A DNA stretch of 64,000 nucleotides, taken from the NCBI GenBank assembly GCA_034440395.1, contig JAWXBW010000012.1, positions 43,419 through 107,418 of the forward strand, written 5' to 3'. This document shows positions 24,677 to 33,785 of the stretch, piece after piece (positions within the stretch are counted from its first letter, which is position 1; the number at the start of each line of letters is the position of its first letter). This stretch comes from JAAUTS01 sp034440395. Lineage in GTDB: Bacteria > Verrucomicrobiota > Verrucomicrobiia > Methylacidiphilales > JAAUTS01. The position numbers and the translations under genes were made by a program. The notes below the pieces were generated by a model that was not told where the DNA came from, did not search any database, and saw only the letters and a list, made by a program, of their open reading frames with translations.

Positions 24677-25885
24677 CTACTCACCTTTATTCAAGGTAAC
24701 ATATTCTTCCGTCAAATCATTGACCAAAAGATGATAGCAACCCTTACCTTGATGGAGATCAATACTGATGGAGAAATTACGATTCCGCACTTCCTTACGC
24801 AACCGAGTCATGGGAGTAGAACTTGCTAGGCCACCTTTAACGCCGATCAACCCATTGTAATAAATATCTATCATTTCTTCTTTAACCTGCGCTGGACTGT
24901 AACCTAGCGCATCCATTAAACGTCCCCAATTAGGATCATTGCCTGCCCAAGAACTTTTCACTAAAGGAGATCGGGCAATAGTTTCCGCAGCTCTCTTAGC
25001 ATCAAGATCATTACGAGCACCCTGAATCGTTAGCTCCACGACCTTACTAATGCCCTCGCCATCCTCTATAATTAAGCGGGCTAACTTCCTCATGACTTCG
25101 ATCAAGACACTCTCAAACTTGGCAATCTCAGGGTGGTTCTTATCTAGGACCGTATTACCTGCTAACCCATTGGCTAGAACAAAAACTGTATCATTCGTAC
25201 TCGTATCGCCATCGACGGATATGCGGTTAAATGTTTTCTCCACACATTCAGCCGTAAGCTTAATGAGAGTCTTACCTTCAATGGCTGCGTCCGTTGTTAG
25301 GCAAGCAAGCATCGTGGCCATGTTAGGGTGAATCATACCCGCCCCCTTAGCCATGCCACCGATAGTTACCGTTTTCCCATTGATCATTAAGGTCGCAGCA
25401 CATTCCTTCGAATAGGTGTCAGACGTCATAATGGCTTTTGCCGCTGATTTACCACCAGTGCATGTCAATTTTTTCACCAACTTACCCACGCCTCGCTTAA
25501 CTTTAGCTAGAGGCAGCGGAATGCCGATGCGTCCTGTAGAGCAGACCAGAACTTCTTGCCGTTTAAAACCAAGTTTAGTGGCGACTTCTTGTGTCATAGA
25601 CTTAGCGTCATTGATCCCCCGTAGACCCGTACAAGCGTTGGCGTTGCCAGCATTGAGGATAATAGCGCGCGCGCAACCCTTCTTGGCATGTTCCATGCTC
25701 AAACGTACAGGGGCTGCCTTCACTTGATTCATGGTGAAAGTGGCACCGACCTGAGCTCTAACTTCTGAAACCAGAAGAGCCATATCTTTTTTCCCAGAAG
25801 GCTTAATTCCTGCAGCCACGCCTGCTGCAATAAAGCCCTTAGCTGATGTCACGCTTCCATTTTTTAACCATTTATAATCCGTCAT
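24677..25885 (-). CDS. argJ: Bifunctional ornithine acetyltransferase / N-acetylglutamate synthase
   Basis: Transfers acetyl from acetylornithine to glutamate, closing the acetyl cycle. The self-cleavage site is GAGMIHPNMATMLA, with the nucleophilic Thr at 191; the oxyanion region is CSTGRIGIPL, and DGDTSTNDT follows. The length of 402 is normal. ArgJ in the operon explains why no argA or argE is seen here. AAGGA lies 7 bp before the ATG. The gene follows argC by 10 bp. Confidence 0.96.
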   Translation of the reverse strand: MTDYKWLKNGSVTSAKGFIAAGVAAGIKPSGKKDMALLVSEVRAQVGATFTMNQVKAAPVRLSMEHAKKGCARAIILNAGNANACTGLRGINDAKSMTQEVATKLGFKRQEVLVCSTGRIGIPLPLAKVKRGVGKLVKKLTCTGGKSAAKAIMTSDTYSKECAATLMINGKTVTIGGMAKGAGMIHPNMATMLACLTTDAAIEGKTLIKLTAECVEKTFNRISVDGDTSTNDTVFVLANGLAGNTVLDKNHPEIAKFESVLIEVMRKLARLIIEDGEGISKVVELTIQGARNDLDAKRAAETIARSPLVKSSWAGNDPNWGRLMDALGYSPAQVKEEMIDIYYNGLIGVKGGLASSTPMTRLRKEVRNRNFSISIDLHQGKGCYHLLVNDLTEEYVTLNKGE

Positions 25886-25895
25886 AATATCATCC

Positions 25896-26924
25896 TTAAA
25901 GGCCTGTGCTTTCCTTTAAACCAAACCTCACATTAAAAGCCTGCACTGCCTGAGTGGCAGCACCTTTGCCAAGATTATCTTGAGCAGTGAAGAAGAAAAT
26001 TCTACCCGTTCGTGCATCACAACGCACGGAGACCTCAATGTAGTTTGTTCGCATGACCCGCTTCGTTTCAGGCAACTGATCTTGCCCTAAAACTTTCACG
26101 AAATGTTCGTGCTGGTAAAAGTCCTCATAAAGTTTTTGCACTTGGTCATTCGTCAAGGGCTTGGTCATTTCAGCTACCGTTGTTGTTAGCATACCACGGA
26201 TCAATGGAACTAAATGTGGCGTAAAAGAAATCGTCACGGCCTCCCCAGCCAACAAGGAAAGCTCCTGCTCAATCTCAGGGATGTGCCGATGTCTAGGAAC
26301 GCTATAAGGCATGACGTTTTCATCCCGCTCGCAGAAGGAATATAAGGCGTCAGCTTTCTTGCCCGCACCAGATACACCTGATAACGAGTTAACAATAATC
26401 GTGTTAAGCTTGACCAGTCCGTGCTTCAAGGCTGGAGCCAGACCTAAAATTGTGCTGGTGGGATAGCAGCCTGGGCAGGCGATGAGTTGAGCCTCAACTA
26501 ATGAAGCCCGGTACAATTCCGGTGAACCATATACGGCTTGCGCTAGCAACTCAGGCGCAGGATGCTCGGCATGATAATACTCCAGATATTTCACCGGGTT
26601 TTTTAAACGAAAATCTGCACTCAAATCAAACACGGTTTTCCCAGCCTTAATTAACGGCACCGCATACTCCGCCGCCACTCCGTGGGGCAATGCGAGAAAA
26701 AATACCTCCGCTCTTGTGCTGACCTCCTCTGGGCTTAAATTCTCAAAAGCGAGGTTTGCGGAATCTGCCAAAGGACCTAAAACTTTATTCAGTGACTGAC
26801 CAGCTAGTTGCCTAGAGGTAATGGCAGTTAAAGAGACGTGAGGATGTTGTAAAAGAACACGCAGTAACTCTTCACCCGTATAACCAGAAGCCCCTATCAC
26901 TGCCACTTTCAATAAATCTGACAT
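25896..26924 (-). CDS. argC: N-acetyl-gamma-glutamyl-phosphate reductase
   Basis: NADPH-dependent reductase of the arginine pathway. Rossmann motif VIGASGYTGEELLR at 9-22, catalytic Cys153 in CPGCYPTS, then SGVSGAGKKA and the His of RHRHIPEIEQEL. 342 residues. It is first gene of the argCJBDF operon, so the promoter and any arginine control should lie in 26925-26997. I see no clear ARG box there. Confidence 0.96.
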   Translation of the reverse strand: MSDLLKVAVIGASGYTGEELLRVLLQHPHVSLTAITSRQLAGQSLNKVLGPLADSANLAFENLSPEEVSTRAEVFFLALPHGVAAEYAVPLIKAGKTVFDLSADFRLKNPVKYLEYYHAEHPAPELLAQAVYGSPELYRASLVEAQLIACPGCYPTSTILGLAPALKHGLVKLNTIIVNSLSGVSGAGKKADALYSFCERDENVMPYSVPRHRHIPEIEQELSLLAGEAVTISFTPHLVPLIRGMLTTTVAEMTKPLTNDQVQKLYEDFYQHEHFVKVLGQDQLPETKRVMRTNYIEVSVRCDARTGRIFFFTAQDNLGKGAATQAVQAFNVRFGLKESTGL

Positions 26925-26997
26925 GAGCTCAAAATCTTGGAGGATTCCTCAGGCCAAAGCAAGTGTGTCCTTCGAGAAAAAGTGAGGTCTTAACAAC

Positions 26998-27031
26998 AAA
27001 AAAGCGCCCGAGCCTGAGCTTGGACGCTTTT
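26998..27031 (-). terminator. Rho-independent terminator of rplM-rpsI
   Basis: On the minus strand the stem AAAAGCGTCCAAGC pairs with GCTCGGGCGCTTTT around a TCAG loop, with one mismatch and one wobble, and a T6 run. It lies 24 bp after the rpsI stop and separates it from argC. Confidence 0.9.
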
Positions 27032-27054
27032 CCGAAAAACAGGAGAAAACAAAA

Positions 27055-27450
27055 TCAACGCTTGGAAAACTGGAAACGCTTACGAGCACCAGGCTGACCA
27101 GATTTTTTACGCTCTTTCATGCGCGAATCACGCGTCAGTAAACCTTGCTTCTTTAAAATAGTGCGGTGTGCGACATCCACTTGAATAAGGACGCGAGCTA
27201 GAGCCATACAAGCGGCACCCGCTTGGCCTTCAAGCCCGCCCCCAGCCGTGCGGAGTTGAATGTCAAAACTTTTTTGCGTTTCCGTTAAAACCAAAGCCTG
27301 CAAGGCAGACCTGCGTTGGGCACCTGTGCAAAAATATTCTTCAAAAGCCTTACCGTTCACGGTGATGAGACCTTTACCGACACGAACATTTACTTGAGCC
27401 ATGGCTTCTTTGCGGCGACCAATAGCGGAAAAAATTTGAATTGCTGACAT
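27055..27450 (-). CDS. rpsI: 30S ribosomal protein S9
   Basis: 131 residues with the S9 pattern GRRKEAMAQVNVRVGKG, then GGGLEGQAGAACMALARVL and the RDSRMKERKKSGQPGARK tail. It ends in the usual basic KR residues that reach the P-site tRNA. It follows rplM by 25 bp in the universal L13-S9 operon and is followed by a strong terminator. There is no Shine-Dalgarno match. Confidence 0.98.
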   Translation of the reverse strand: MSAIQIFSAIGRRKEAMAQVNVRVGKGLITVNGKAFEEYFCTGAQRRSALQALVLTETQKSFDIQLRTAGGGLEGQAGAACMALARVLIQVDVAHRTILKKQGLLTRDSRMKERKKSGQPGARKRFQFSKR

Positions 27451-27475
27451 AATGGATACTTATTGTAGTTGGACG

Positions 27476-27907
27476 TTATTTGATCTTGAGAGCCACAGGA
27501 TTCTGAGCCACGTGGGGATGTTCTTCCCCCGCATAAATGTGAAGTTTTTTCAGGACAGCACGACCTAGGCGATTGTGCGGAACCATGCCTTTAACGGCAC
27601 GCTCAAGGATGAGAGTAGGACGGCGACGACGTACCTGCTTAGGGGACTCAAGCTTTTCTCCACCGACGTAACCAGAGTACGTATGATAAATCTTCTGCTC
27701 TTCTTTTTTTCCCGTGAACAAAGCCTTTTCGGCGTTGATAATAATGACGTGATCACCTGTATCATTGTGTGTGGTGTAAATGACTTTGTTCTTACCACGC
27801 AAAACGTCTGCCACTTTCTGGGCTACGCGGCCCACGATTTGTTTGTCTGCGTCAACCACATACCACTTGCGGTCCACTGTTTCTGCTTTAGCCGAGAATG
27901 TTTTCAT
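27476..27907 (-). CDS. rplM: 50S ribosomal protein L13
   Basis: 143 residues: RKWYVVDADKQIVGRVAQKV near the start, GDHVIIINAEK, YHTYSGYVGG, and AVKGMVPHNRLGRAVLKKL. It is the first gene of the L13-S9 operon. The 159-bp gap to divergent ilvB holds the promoters. The upstream bases on the coding strand are T-rich with no Shine-Dalgarno. Confidence 0.98.
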   Translation of the reverse strand: MKTFSAKAETVDRKWYVVDADKQIVGRVAQKVADVLRGKNKVIYTTHNDTGDHVIIINAEKALFTGKKEEQKIYHTYSGYVGGEKLESPKQVRRRRPTLILERAVKGMVPHNRLGRAVLKKLHIYAGEEHPHVAQNPVALKIK

Positions 27908-28066
27908 AAAAAGGAGTGAAGAAAGTAAAATTTGAAAGGCAAACTGTCAACGCTTTTTGTTGTCAGAATGATTTTTTTTCGTAATATCCTTCTTTTTAAC
28001 AAGTAAACCACGTAAATCAGAACACCTTAAAGCCTGCCCATTCTAACCTAATATCAGCTCATTCCC

Positions 28067-29881
28067 ATGAAAAAAATTTCCAAACCCAAAACCGCTATCG
28101 CTAAAACATCCGCCAACGGACGCTCCAATACCGTCATGACGGGAGCTGAAATTTTAGTTGCTGCCCTAGAACGTGAAGGAGTCGATACCATTTTCGCTTA
28201 CCCCGGCGGTGCCAGCATGACCATACATCAAGCTCTCACCTACTCTAAAAAAATTCGCACCATTCTCCCTCGCCATGAACAAGGCGGGGTCTTCATGGCG
28301 GAAGGTTACGCTCGTGTTTCAGGTAAAGTAGGCGTTTGTATGGCCACTTCAGGCCCAGGTGCCACCAACCTCGTCACTGGCATAGCAGATGCCTACATGG
28401 ATTCTACCCCCCTCGTTGCCATCACAGGTCAAGTTGCCCGCGCCATGATCGGGAAGAGTGCCTTTCAGGAAACCGACGTTTTCGGCATGACACTGCCTAT
28501 AGTTAAACATAATTATCTTGTGATGGATGTGAATGACATCCCGCGCATTGTTAAAGAAGCCTTCCTTATTGCCAGCAGCGGTCGTCCTGGCCCTGTGCTC
28601 ATCGACATACCTAAGGACGTCCAAGGCGCCACGACTCAACCCGTTTTTCCGAAAGAGGTAAAACTACGAGGCTTTAACCCACCCCCTAAGGCGGATGACT
28701 TACCTTTACATGAAATCCTCGGTTTGATCGAAAAAGCTGATCGCCCCATGCTCTATGTCGGCGGCGGTATCATTTCCGCAGAGGCCTCAGGCGAACTTAA
28801 AAAATTCGTGACCTCCACCAACATCCCCGTCACCACGACTCTCATGGGAATCGGAGCCTTTCCTGAAACCCACGAGCTCTCCACCAAATGGCTTGGCATG
28901 CACGGAACCGTTTATGCCAACATGGCCGTGGATGAGTGCGACTTACTCTTAGCCTTCGGCGTGCGTTTTGACGACCGGGTGACGGGTAAAGTTAGTGAAT
29001 TCGCTAAACACGCCACTATCGTCCATATCGAAGTGGACGACGTAGAAATTAATAAAAATAAGAACGTCCATTTACCCATCCTCAGCGACGTAGGTTACGC
29101 CTTAAAGCGATTGAACCAAATCATCGCCAAAGAAAATCGTGTGCGTAAAAATTTCCCCGCTTGGCATAAACAAATTAAGGAATGGAAAAAAATCCACCCC
29201 CTCCACTACCACCCAGAGCCTGGCCTCATCATGCCTCAACAAGTGGTCGAAGAACTCTACCGCCTAACCAAAGGTGAGGCCATCATTACCGTCGGCGTGG
29301 GTCAGCACCAAATGTGGGCTGGGCAGTTCTATGATTTTGCTCACCCTCGCAGCTTCATCAGCTCCTCAGGTCTAGGCTCCATGGGCTTCGGCTACCCAGC
29401 TGCGCTTGGTGCTAAAGTCGCCTGCCCTGACCGTCAAGTAGTTGACATCGACGGAGACGGCAGTTTTGTCATGAATATCCAAGAGCTCGCCTGCGCCGCT
29501 ACTGAAGACATCGCCGCTAAGGTTATCATTATTAATAACCAACACCTCGGGATGGTGATGCAATGGGAAGACCGCTTCTTTAAGAGCAATCGCGGCCATA
29601 CCTACCTTGGCCTGCCGAACGACCGCGAACGTATGTATCCAGACTTCGTAAAAGTTTGTGAAGGTTTTGGCGTAGAAGCTGAACAAGTCCTCCATCCCAA
29701 AGACCTAATCCCTGCCCTCAAACGCATGTTAGCCTCTAAAAAAGCTTACGTTTTAGATGTTCTTGTTCCCTACACCGAACACGTGTTGCCCATGATCCCG
29801 GCAGGTAAAACAGTTAAAGACATCATCACCGAACCCATGAGAAAAGGCGATGAAATCCACGGTGCTGAGGTTCCTGGCTAA
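28067..29881 (+). CDS. ilvB: Acetolactate synthase, large (catalytic) subunit
   Basis: ThDP enzyme condensing pyruvate for valine/leucine (or with 2-ketobutyrate for isoleucine). It has all three domains: N-terminal ThDP-binding with YPGGASMTIHQAL and the catalytic Glu in RHEQGG; the middle FAD-type domain; and C-terminal GDGSFVMNIQELA with INNQHLGMVMQW. 604 residues, with a basic 25-residue leader (KKISKPKTAIAK). The small regulatory subunit gene (ilvN/ilvH) and ilvC are not next to it, which is unusual. It stands alone between divergent rplM and a convergent esterase. Confidence 0.96.
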   Translation: MKKISKPKTAIAKTSANGRSNTVMTGAEILVAALEREGVDTIFAYPGGASMTIHQALTYSKKIRTILPRHEQGGVFMAEGYARVSGKVGVCMATSGPGATNLVTGIADAYMDSTPLVAITGQVARAMIGKSAFQETDVFGMTLPIVKHNYLVMDVNDIPRIVKEAFLIASSGRPGPVLIDIPKDVQGATTQPVFPKEVKLRGFNPPPKADDLPLHEILGLIEKADRPMLYVGGGIISAEASGELKKFVTSTNIPVTTTLMGIGAFPETHELSTKWLGMHGTVYANMAVDECDLLLAFGVRFDDRVTGKVSEFAKHATIVHIEVDDVEINKNKNVHLPILSDVGYALKRLNQIIAKENRVRKNFPAWHKQIKEWKKIHPLHYHPEPGLIMPQQVVEELYRLTKGEAIITVGVGQHQMWAGQFYDFAHPRSFISSSGLGSMGFGYPAALGAKVACPDRQVVDIDGDGSFVMNIQELACAATEDIAAKVIIINNQHLGMVMQWEDRFFKSNRGHTYLGLPNDRERMYPDFVKVCEGFGVEAEQVLHPKDLIPALKRMLASKKAYVLDVLVPYTEHVLPMIPAGKTVKDIITEPMRKGDEIHGAEVPG

Positions 29882-29901
29882 AGACCATGAAGTGCTAGTT
29901 C

Positions 29902-30690
29902 CTACTTCAGCCTTTTGCACAACCAGTTTAGGCAGTCGTTTGCCCAAGAGTGTCCATTCTTCATACCCAAGCCATGGCCTCCGTCTTGATAGACGTGCAA
30001 TTCAAAGGGGACGCTAGACTTTTGTAAGGCATGGGTAAAGAGTAAAGCATTATCGACAGAAACACTGTCGTCCTCGTAGGTGTGCCAAATAAAACAAGGA
30101 GGAGTAAGAGGAGAAACGTGCCTCTCTGCCGACGTTTCCTCGATGAGCTCCTGACTAGGGTTTTCACCTAGTAAGTTATTACGAGATCCTCCATGCGTCG
30201 TCTTACTCATGGTAATAACAGGATAACATAAAACACCTAAATCAGGGCGAGAACTCACCCGCTCCACGGGATCTGAATGATTGTGCTGCCCGGCGTCCCA
30301 CTTGGTTAAAAGTGTTGCCGCTAAGTGCCCGCCTGCGGAGCACCCTACCAGCACGATTTTATCTGGGTGAATGCCCCATTCCTTCGCATGAGCTCGCACT
30401 AAGCGCACGGCACGCGCCGCATCTAGTAGCATGGTTGGATGCCTGTAACCAGCAGAACCTAGACGATAATTACAAACAAAAGCTTTCAAGCCCCAAAGCT
30501 GAAATACGCCCGCCATCCCCTCACCTTCCTGTGAGGAAAGCCCCGCGTAACCTCCACCTGGTAGCAAAATAACGGCCGCATCAGGGAAAATCTCTCCAAA
30601 AGGTTCATAAATGTCTAAGGTCGGATTGTCTTGAGCCGAATTACCTTGAGAAAGAGGAGCCATGTCTTCATAAAGCTGGATAGTACGCAT
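29902..30690 (-). CDS. Alpha/beta hydrolase, acetyl-xylan esterase / BD-FAE type
   Basis: 262 residues. Oxyanion motif LLPGGGYAGLS, nucleophile S118 in GCSAGGH, an Asp candidate in the YEDDSVSVDNAL stretch, and His in QDGGHGLG. No signal peptide, so probably cytoplasmic. This subgroup includes esterases that deacetylate sugars, but the substrate is not readable. It stands alone, convergent with ilvB. Confidence 0.85.
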   Translation of the reverse strand: MRTIQLYEDMAPLSQGNSAQDNPTLDIYEPFGEIFPDAAVILLPGGGYAGLSSQEGEGMAGVFQLWGLKAFVCNYRLGSAGYRHPTMLLDAARAVRLVRAHAKEWGIHPDKIVLVGCSAGGHLAATLLTKWDAGQHNHSDPVERVSSRPDLGVLCYPVITMSKTTHGGSRNNLLGENPSQELIEETSAERHVSPLTPPCFIWHTYEDDSVSVDNALLFTHALQKSSVPFELHVYQDGGHGLGMKNGHSWANDCLNWLCKRLK

Positions 30691-30803
30691 GTCACAAAAG
30701 TTGCCCTAGCTCAAAGAGTATTTACAGACTAATTTTTATTAAAACAGTAGCTATATTTAATACTCCAAATGCTACGCTTAAGCGTCCAGCCTACTTTTTT
30801 ACC

Positions 30804-31616
30804 CTAAACTCCTCCAACCTGCACCACTTGTACAGGGTCAAGTTTTCTATCTAAGAATCTCGTTGCCATGGAAGTAAAATGAGTTGGTAAATCTGTTAAA
30901 TAAATTTGATCCGATATGGCTGCCTCTCTACGGCTGAACCAGTCGTCTCCCTGTAATGAATTCTGCACGTAACGGGCACAAGCTTCCGCAGAATCGACCA
31001 GCACTACTTCTGACCCGAGCATTTTTTTTAATAACGGCTTTAGTAAAGGGTAATGCGTACAGGCTAGCACTAAGGTATCAATCTTGGCTTCGTGAAAGGG
31101 CTCTAAATACTGCTCTAAAACTAAGCGTGTAGCATCATGCTCCAGCCAGTCTTCCTCAATAAGAGGCACGAGAAGCGGCGTCGCTTCTGCCACGAGATAA
31201 AGTTCAGGCCTAATCGTTTTTAATGCGTTTTGGTAAGCGGCACTTTTAATCGTTCCCGTAGTTCCGATGATGCCTATCCGTCCATTACGGGTGGCAGCTA
31301 AGGCAGATTGTACGCCAGGCTCAATCACCCCAAATACAGGGATAGATAACTCCTGCTTTAAAGCGGTTAAAGCATAGGCTGAAGCGGTGTTACAGGCCAC
31401 GACAATTGCTTTCACATTTTTAGATAATAAAAACTGGCAAATTTCCTTGGAGAAACGTCGCACCGTCTCGCTTGATTTGTTTCCATATGGCACCCGTGCG
31501 GTGTCTCCGAGATAGATGACGGATTCCTTCGGCAGCAGGTCGTGGAAAGCTCGGACGACAGTGAGGCCGCCCACACCAGAATCAAAAATGCCAAAAGATT
31601 TATCGCACTGGTTCAT
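30804..31616 (-). CDS. murI: Glutamate racemase
   Basis: Makes D-glutamate for peptidoglycan. Key residues: D12 and S13 in FDSGVGGLTV, YGNKS, C75 in VVACNTASA, and C186 with H188 in LACTHYPLL. 270 residues. It overlaps the amidase gene by 17 bp and is third in panC-amidase-murI. A purine-rich GAGGAAGAG precedes the ATG. Confidence 0.95.
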   Translation of the reverse strand: MNQCDKSFGIFDSGVGGLTVVRAFHDLLPKESVIYLGDTARVPYGNKSSETVRRFSKEICQFLLSKNVKAIVVACNTASAYALTALKQELSIPVFGVIEPGVQSALAATRNGRIGIIGTTGTIKSAAYQNALKTIRPELYLVAEATPLLVPLIEEDWLEHDATRLVLEQYLEPFHEAKIDTLVLACTHYPLLKPLLKKMLGSEVVLVDSAEACARYVQNSLQGDDWFSRREAAISDQIYLTDLPTHFTSMATRFLDRKLDPVQVVQVGGV

Positions 31617-32955
31617 TTTTTTTCTCTTCCTCTACTTCACCTGCTGGTTGATCCTTAGGTTTAGCCTCTTCCTTTATCGGCGCCACCGTGTCGGGGTCTG
31701 GAGGAACGGGGATTACCAAGGGCTTACTTAAGAGAAGCTGCGGACTGGCCTCAGATACCGGAGTTGAGGGAATCCTAGTCGGAGTAGGCAAAATTGCAGG
31801 ATCACGTTTCTCAAGAGCGATTCCCACAGGCTTTGCTTGCGACAGCGGAGTCGTCGGCACGGGGCTTGGACTTACCGCTGGCATAGGCGTGTCTTTAGGT
31901 AAGGGAACTGATTTAGACGCAGGCTGGATCGTAGTGGGGGCATTTTCCACCGAGCTAAGCATGAGCATACGGTAATTTTGCACTGCATTGGCTACCGCTT
32001 GAGCTATTTTTTGGCGGTAAGCTCCTGAGCTAATGAGTCGGGCATCGATCTTATGCGTTAAAAAACCTCCTTCGACAAGAACCCCTGGAATCTTTACCTT
32101 CCTAAGCACCACGAAGCGTGCACGCTTTAACCCACGGTCTCCTTCCGCAGAGTGTAGCCTGGTGATTTCTTGATGAACAGAATCGGCTAAAATTAAGTTA
32201 AGAGCATCATTGGCATTCCCGTTTTCTGAAATCCTATCCTTAGCGGTGGGACGACCAGAATCACCCGTAGAAGAGGAGAATTGTGGCGTAAGCGCATATG
32301 TTTCCACACCGTGAGCATGGGAGGGGCCTGAATTATAATGGAGACTAACGAAGATCCAGCCTGAATTTTTATTAGCAATCGAGGCACGCTCTTCCAAAAG
32401 AATAAACTCGTCTTGGCTCCTTGTCATTTTATTTGGAATGCCAGCCACATCAAGTAAGGCTTTAAGCCGTTTAGCCGTGTCAAGCGTCCCCGTTTTTTCA
32501 AAAAAACCATCCCGACTACTCGCTCCATTGTCCGTTCCACCATGCCCTGCATCAATAATGACCCCCTCTAATTTTCTCCGCGGAGCCATTTCTTTACGCC
32601 TTATGAGCGGATCAAAAAGTTTGATCACATCCAACTTAGAAATAAAACCCCTACTCTCTGCGGTGACTACAAAGGGGAAACTTAACCAAATCCGCCGACC
32701 ATTCCATCGAGCATCGCGACTGCCTGGTGTCAGTTGTAATTTTCCGTAGGCTCCTGTCATTTCAAAAGGATCTTTTTCTGGAATAGCCGCTGGTGTAAAC
32801 TGGTAAAAGGCACAAAAAGACTCAAAGGTTACGTAGGGCTGCGAGCCAATCTTCGTCTCTTCCCAGCCGGCTGCTTTGACCCAGGTTGAACCTAGAAAAA
32901 ACAACACCAACCCGAAACCAGTTAATTTAAATCCAAACATAATAGACTTAGCCAA
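31600..32955 (-). CDS. N-acetylmuramoyl-L-alanine amidase (AmiC type) with Pro-rich tail
   Basis: Periplasmic Zn amidase cutting the muramyl-alanine bond. Signal peptide at about 1-28. The Amidase_3 domain (about 128-330) has IIDAGHGGTDNGA (first His), an ERASIAN helix with its Glu, SLHYNSG (second His), and VEGGFLTH with the catalytic Glu. The region before it (residues 30-120) resembles a copper-amine-oxidase-like or AMIN-type substrate region. The last 110 residues are a Pro-rich linker (SPSPVPTTPLSQAKPV) with an acidic end, without a recognised anchor. 451 residues. It precedes murI, which suits a cell-wall cluster. Confidence 0.92.
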   Translation of the reverse strand: MAKSIMFGFKLTGFGLVLFFLGSTWVKAAGWEETKIGSQPYVTFESFCAFYQFTPAAIPEKDPFEMTGAYGKLQLTPGSRDARWNGRRIWLSFPFVVTAESRGFISKLDVIKLFDPLIRRKEMAPRRKLEGVIIDAGHGGTDNGASSRDGFFEKTGTLDTAKRLKALLDVAGIPNKMTRSQDEFILLEERASIANKNSGWIFVSLHYNSGPSHAHGVETYALTPQFSSSTGDSGRPTAKDRISENGNANDALNLILADSVHQEITRLHSAEGDRGLKRARFVVLRKVKIPGVLVEGGFLTHKIDARLISSGAYRQKIAQAVANAVQNYRMLMLSSVENAPTTIQPASKSVPLPKDTPMPAVSPSPVPTTPLSQAKPVGIALEKRDPAILPTPTRIPSTPVSEASPQLLLSKPLVIPVPPDPDTVAPIKEEAKPKDQPAGEVEEEKKNEPVR

Positions 32956-32978
32956 AAGGATACTCTCTCCGAATCGCC

Positions 32979-33764
32979 CTATCTCTTCAAGGGAACATTA
33001 TCGATCAGTCGTGTTTTCCCCACCATGACTGCAGCACAAAGCCTCCCACCAACCGCCTCTACATACTGAACGCAAAGCTGTGGATTCTTGCTGAGTAAAT
33101 GACGAGCCGTCTTCTCCGCTCGTTGTGGTGATAGCGACTTAGCCGCCTCCTTTAAAGCCTGCGGTAAGCTCAAGGCATTCTCATACTCTTCACCGCTCAA
33201 ATACTGGTTGCGTGAACTTAAAGCCAAACCCTTAGCATCTCGCAAAATTGGACCACGCAGAATTTTCACGGGCAGATGTAAATCCCTCACAATTCTTTCA
33301 ATAACATCACACTGTTGGGCATCCTTCTGACCAAATACAGCTATGTCAGGCTGCACCACATTAAACAAAATAGTCACCACTGTAGCCACTCCATCAAAAT
33401 GACCCAGTCGTAGCTCGCCACAGCGACTTACCGCTACTTGCTTTTCCTGCACCGTGGTCGAAGCATCCGCCGCATACAGGTTTTTCGGAGCAAATAAATA
33501 AGTTGCCCCCGCCGTCTTAGCTAAGTCGTAATCTTGCGCAAAGGGACGTGGATACCGTTTAAAATCCTCCCTAGGCCCGAACTGGGCAGGATTAACATAA
33601 ATGCTCAAGATCACGACATCAGCCCGCTTACGTGCCAAATTTATTAAACTTAGATGCCCGGCATGTAAGGCACCCATCGTCGGCACGAAGGCTATTTTCT
33701 TTCCGCTCCGCTTTAGTCTTAAAGCTTCGCATTGCATTTGACGGGAACTCGTAATAAATTTCAT
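32979..33764 (-). CDS. panC: Pantothenate synthetase
   Basis: Joins pantoate and beta-alanine using ATP. Class I-tRNA-synthetase-like motif VPTMGALHAGHLSLI, then SIYVNPAQFGPREDF, VFGQKDAQQ, and LSSRNQYLS (KMSKS-like loop). I place the start at ATG 33764 (MKFITSSRQM), giving 261 residues as in homologues. A GTG at 33782 would add six residues and nearly meet the divergent dapL start. No panB or panD is nearby. Confidence 0.95.
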   Translation of the reverse strand: MKFITSSRQMQCEALRLKRSGKKIAFVPTMGALHAGHLSLINLARKRADVVILSIYVNPAQFGPREDFKRYPRPFAQDYDLAKTAGATYLFAPKNLYAADASTTVQEKQVAVSRCGELRLGHFDGVATVVTILFNVVQPDIAVFGQKDAQQCDVIERIVRDLHLPVKILRGPILRDAKGLALSSRNQYLSGEEYENALSLPQALKEAAKSLSPQRAEKTARHLLSKNPQLCVQYVEAVGGRLCAAVMVGKTRLIDNVPLKR

Positions 33765-33785
33765 GGCTTCAAAGGAAAACACTAG

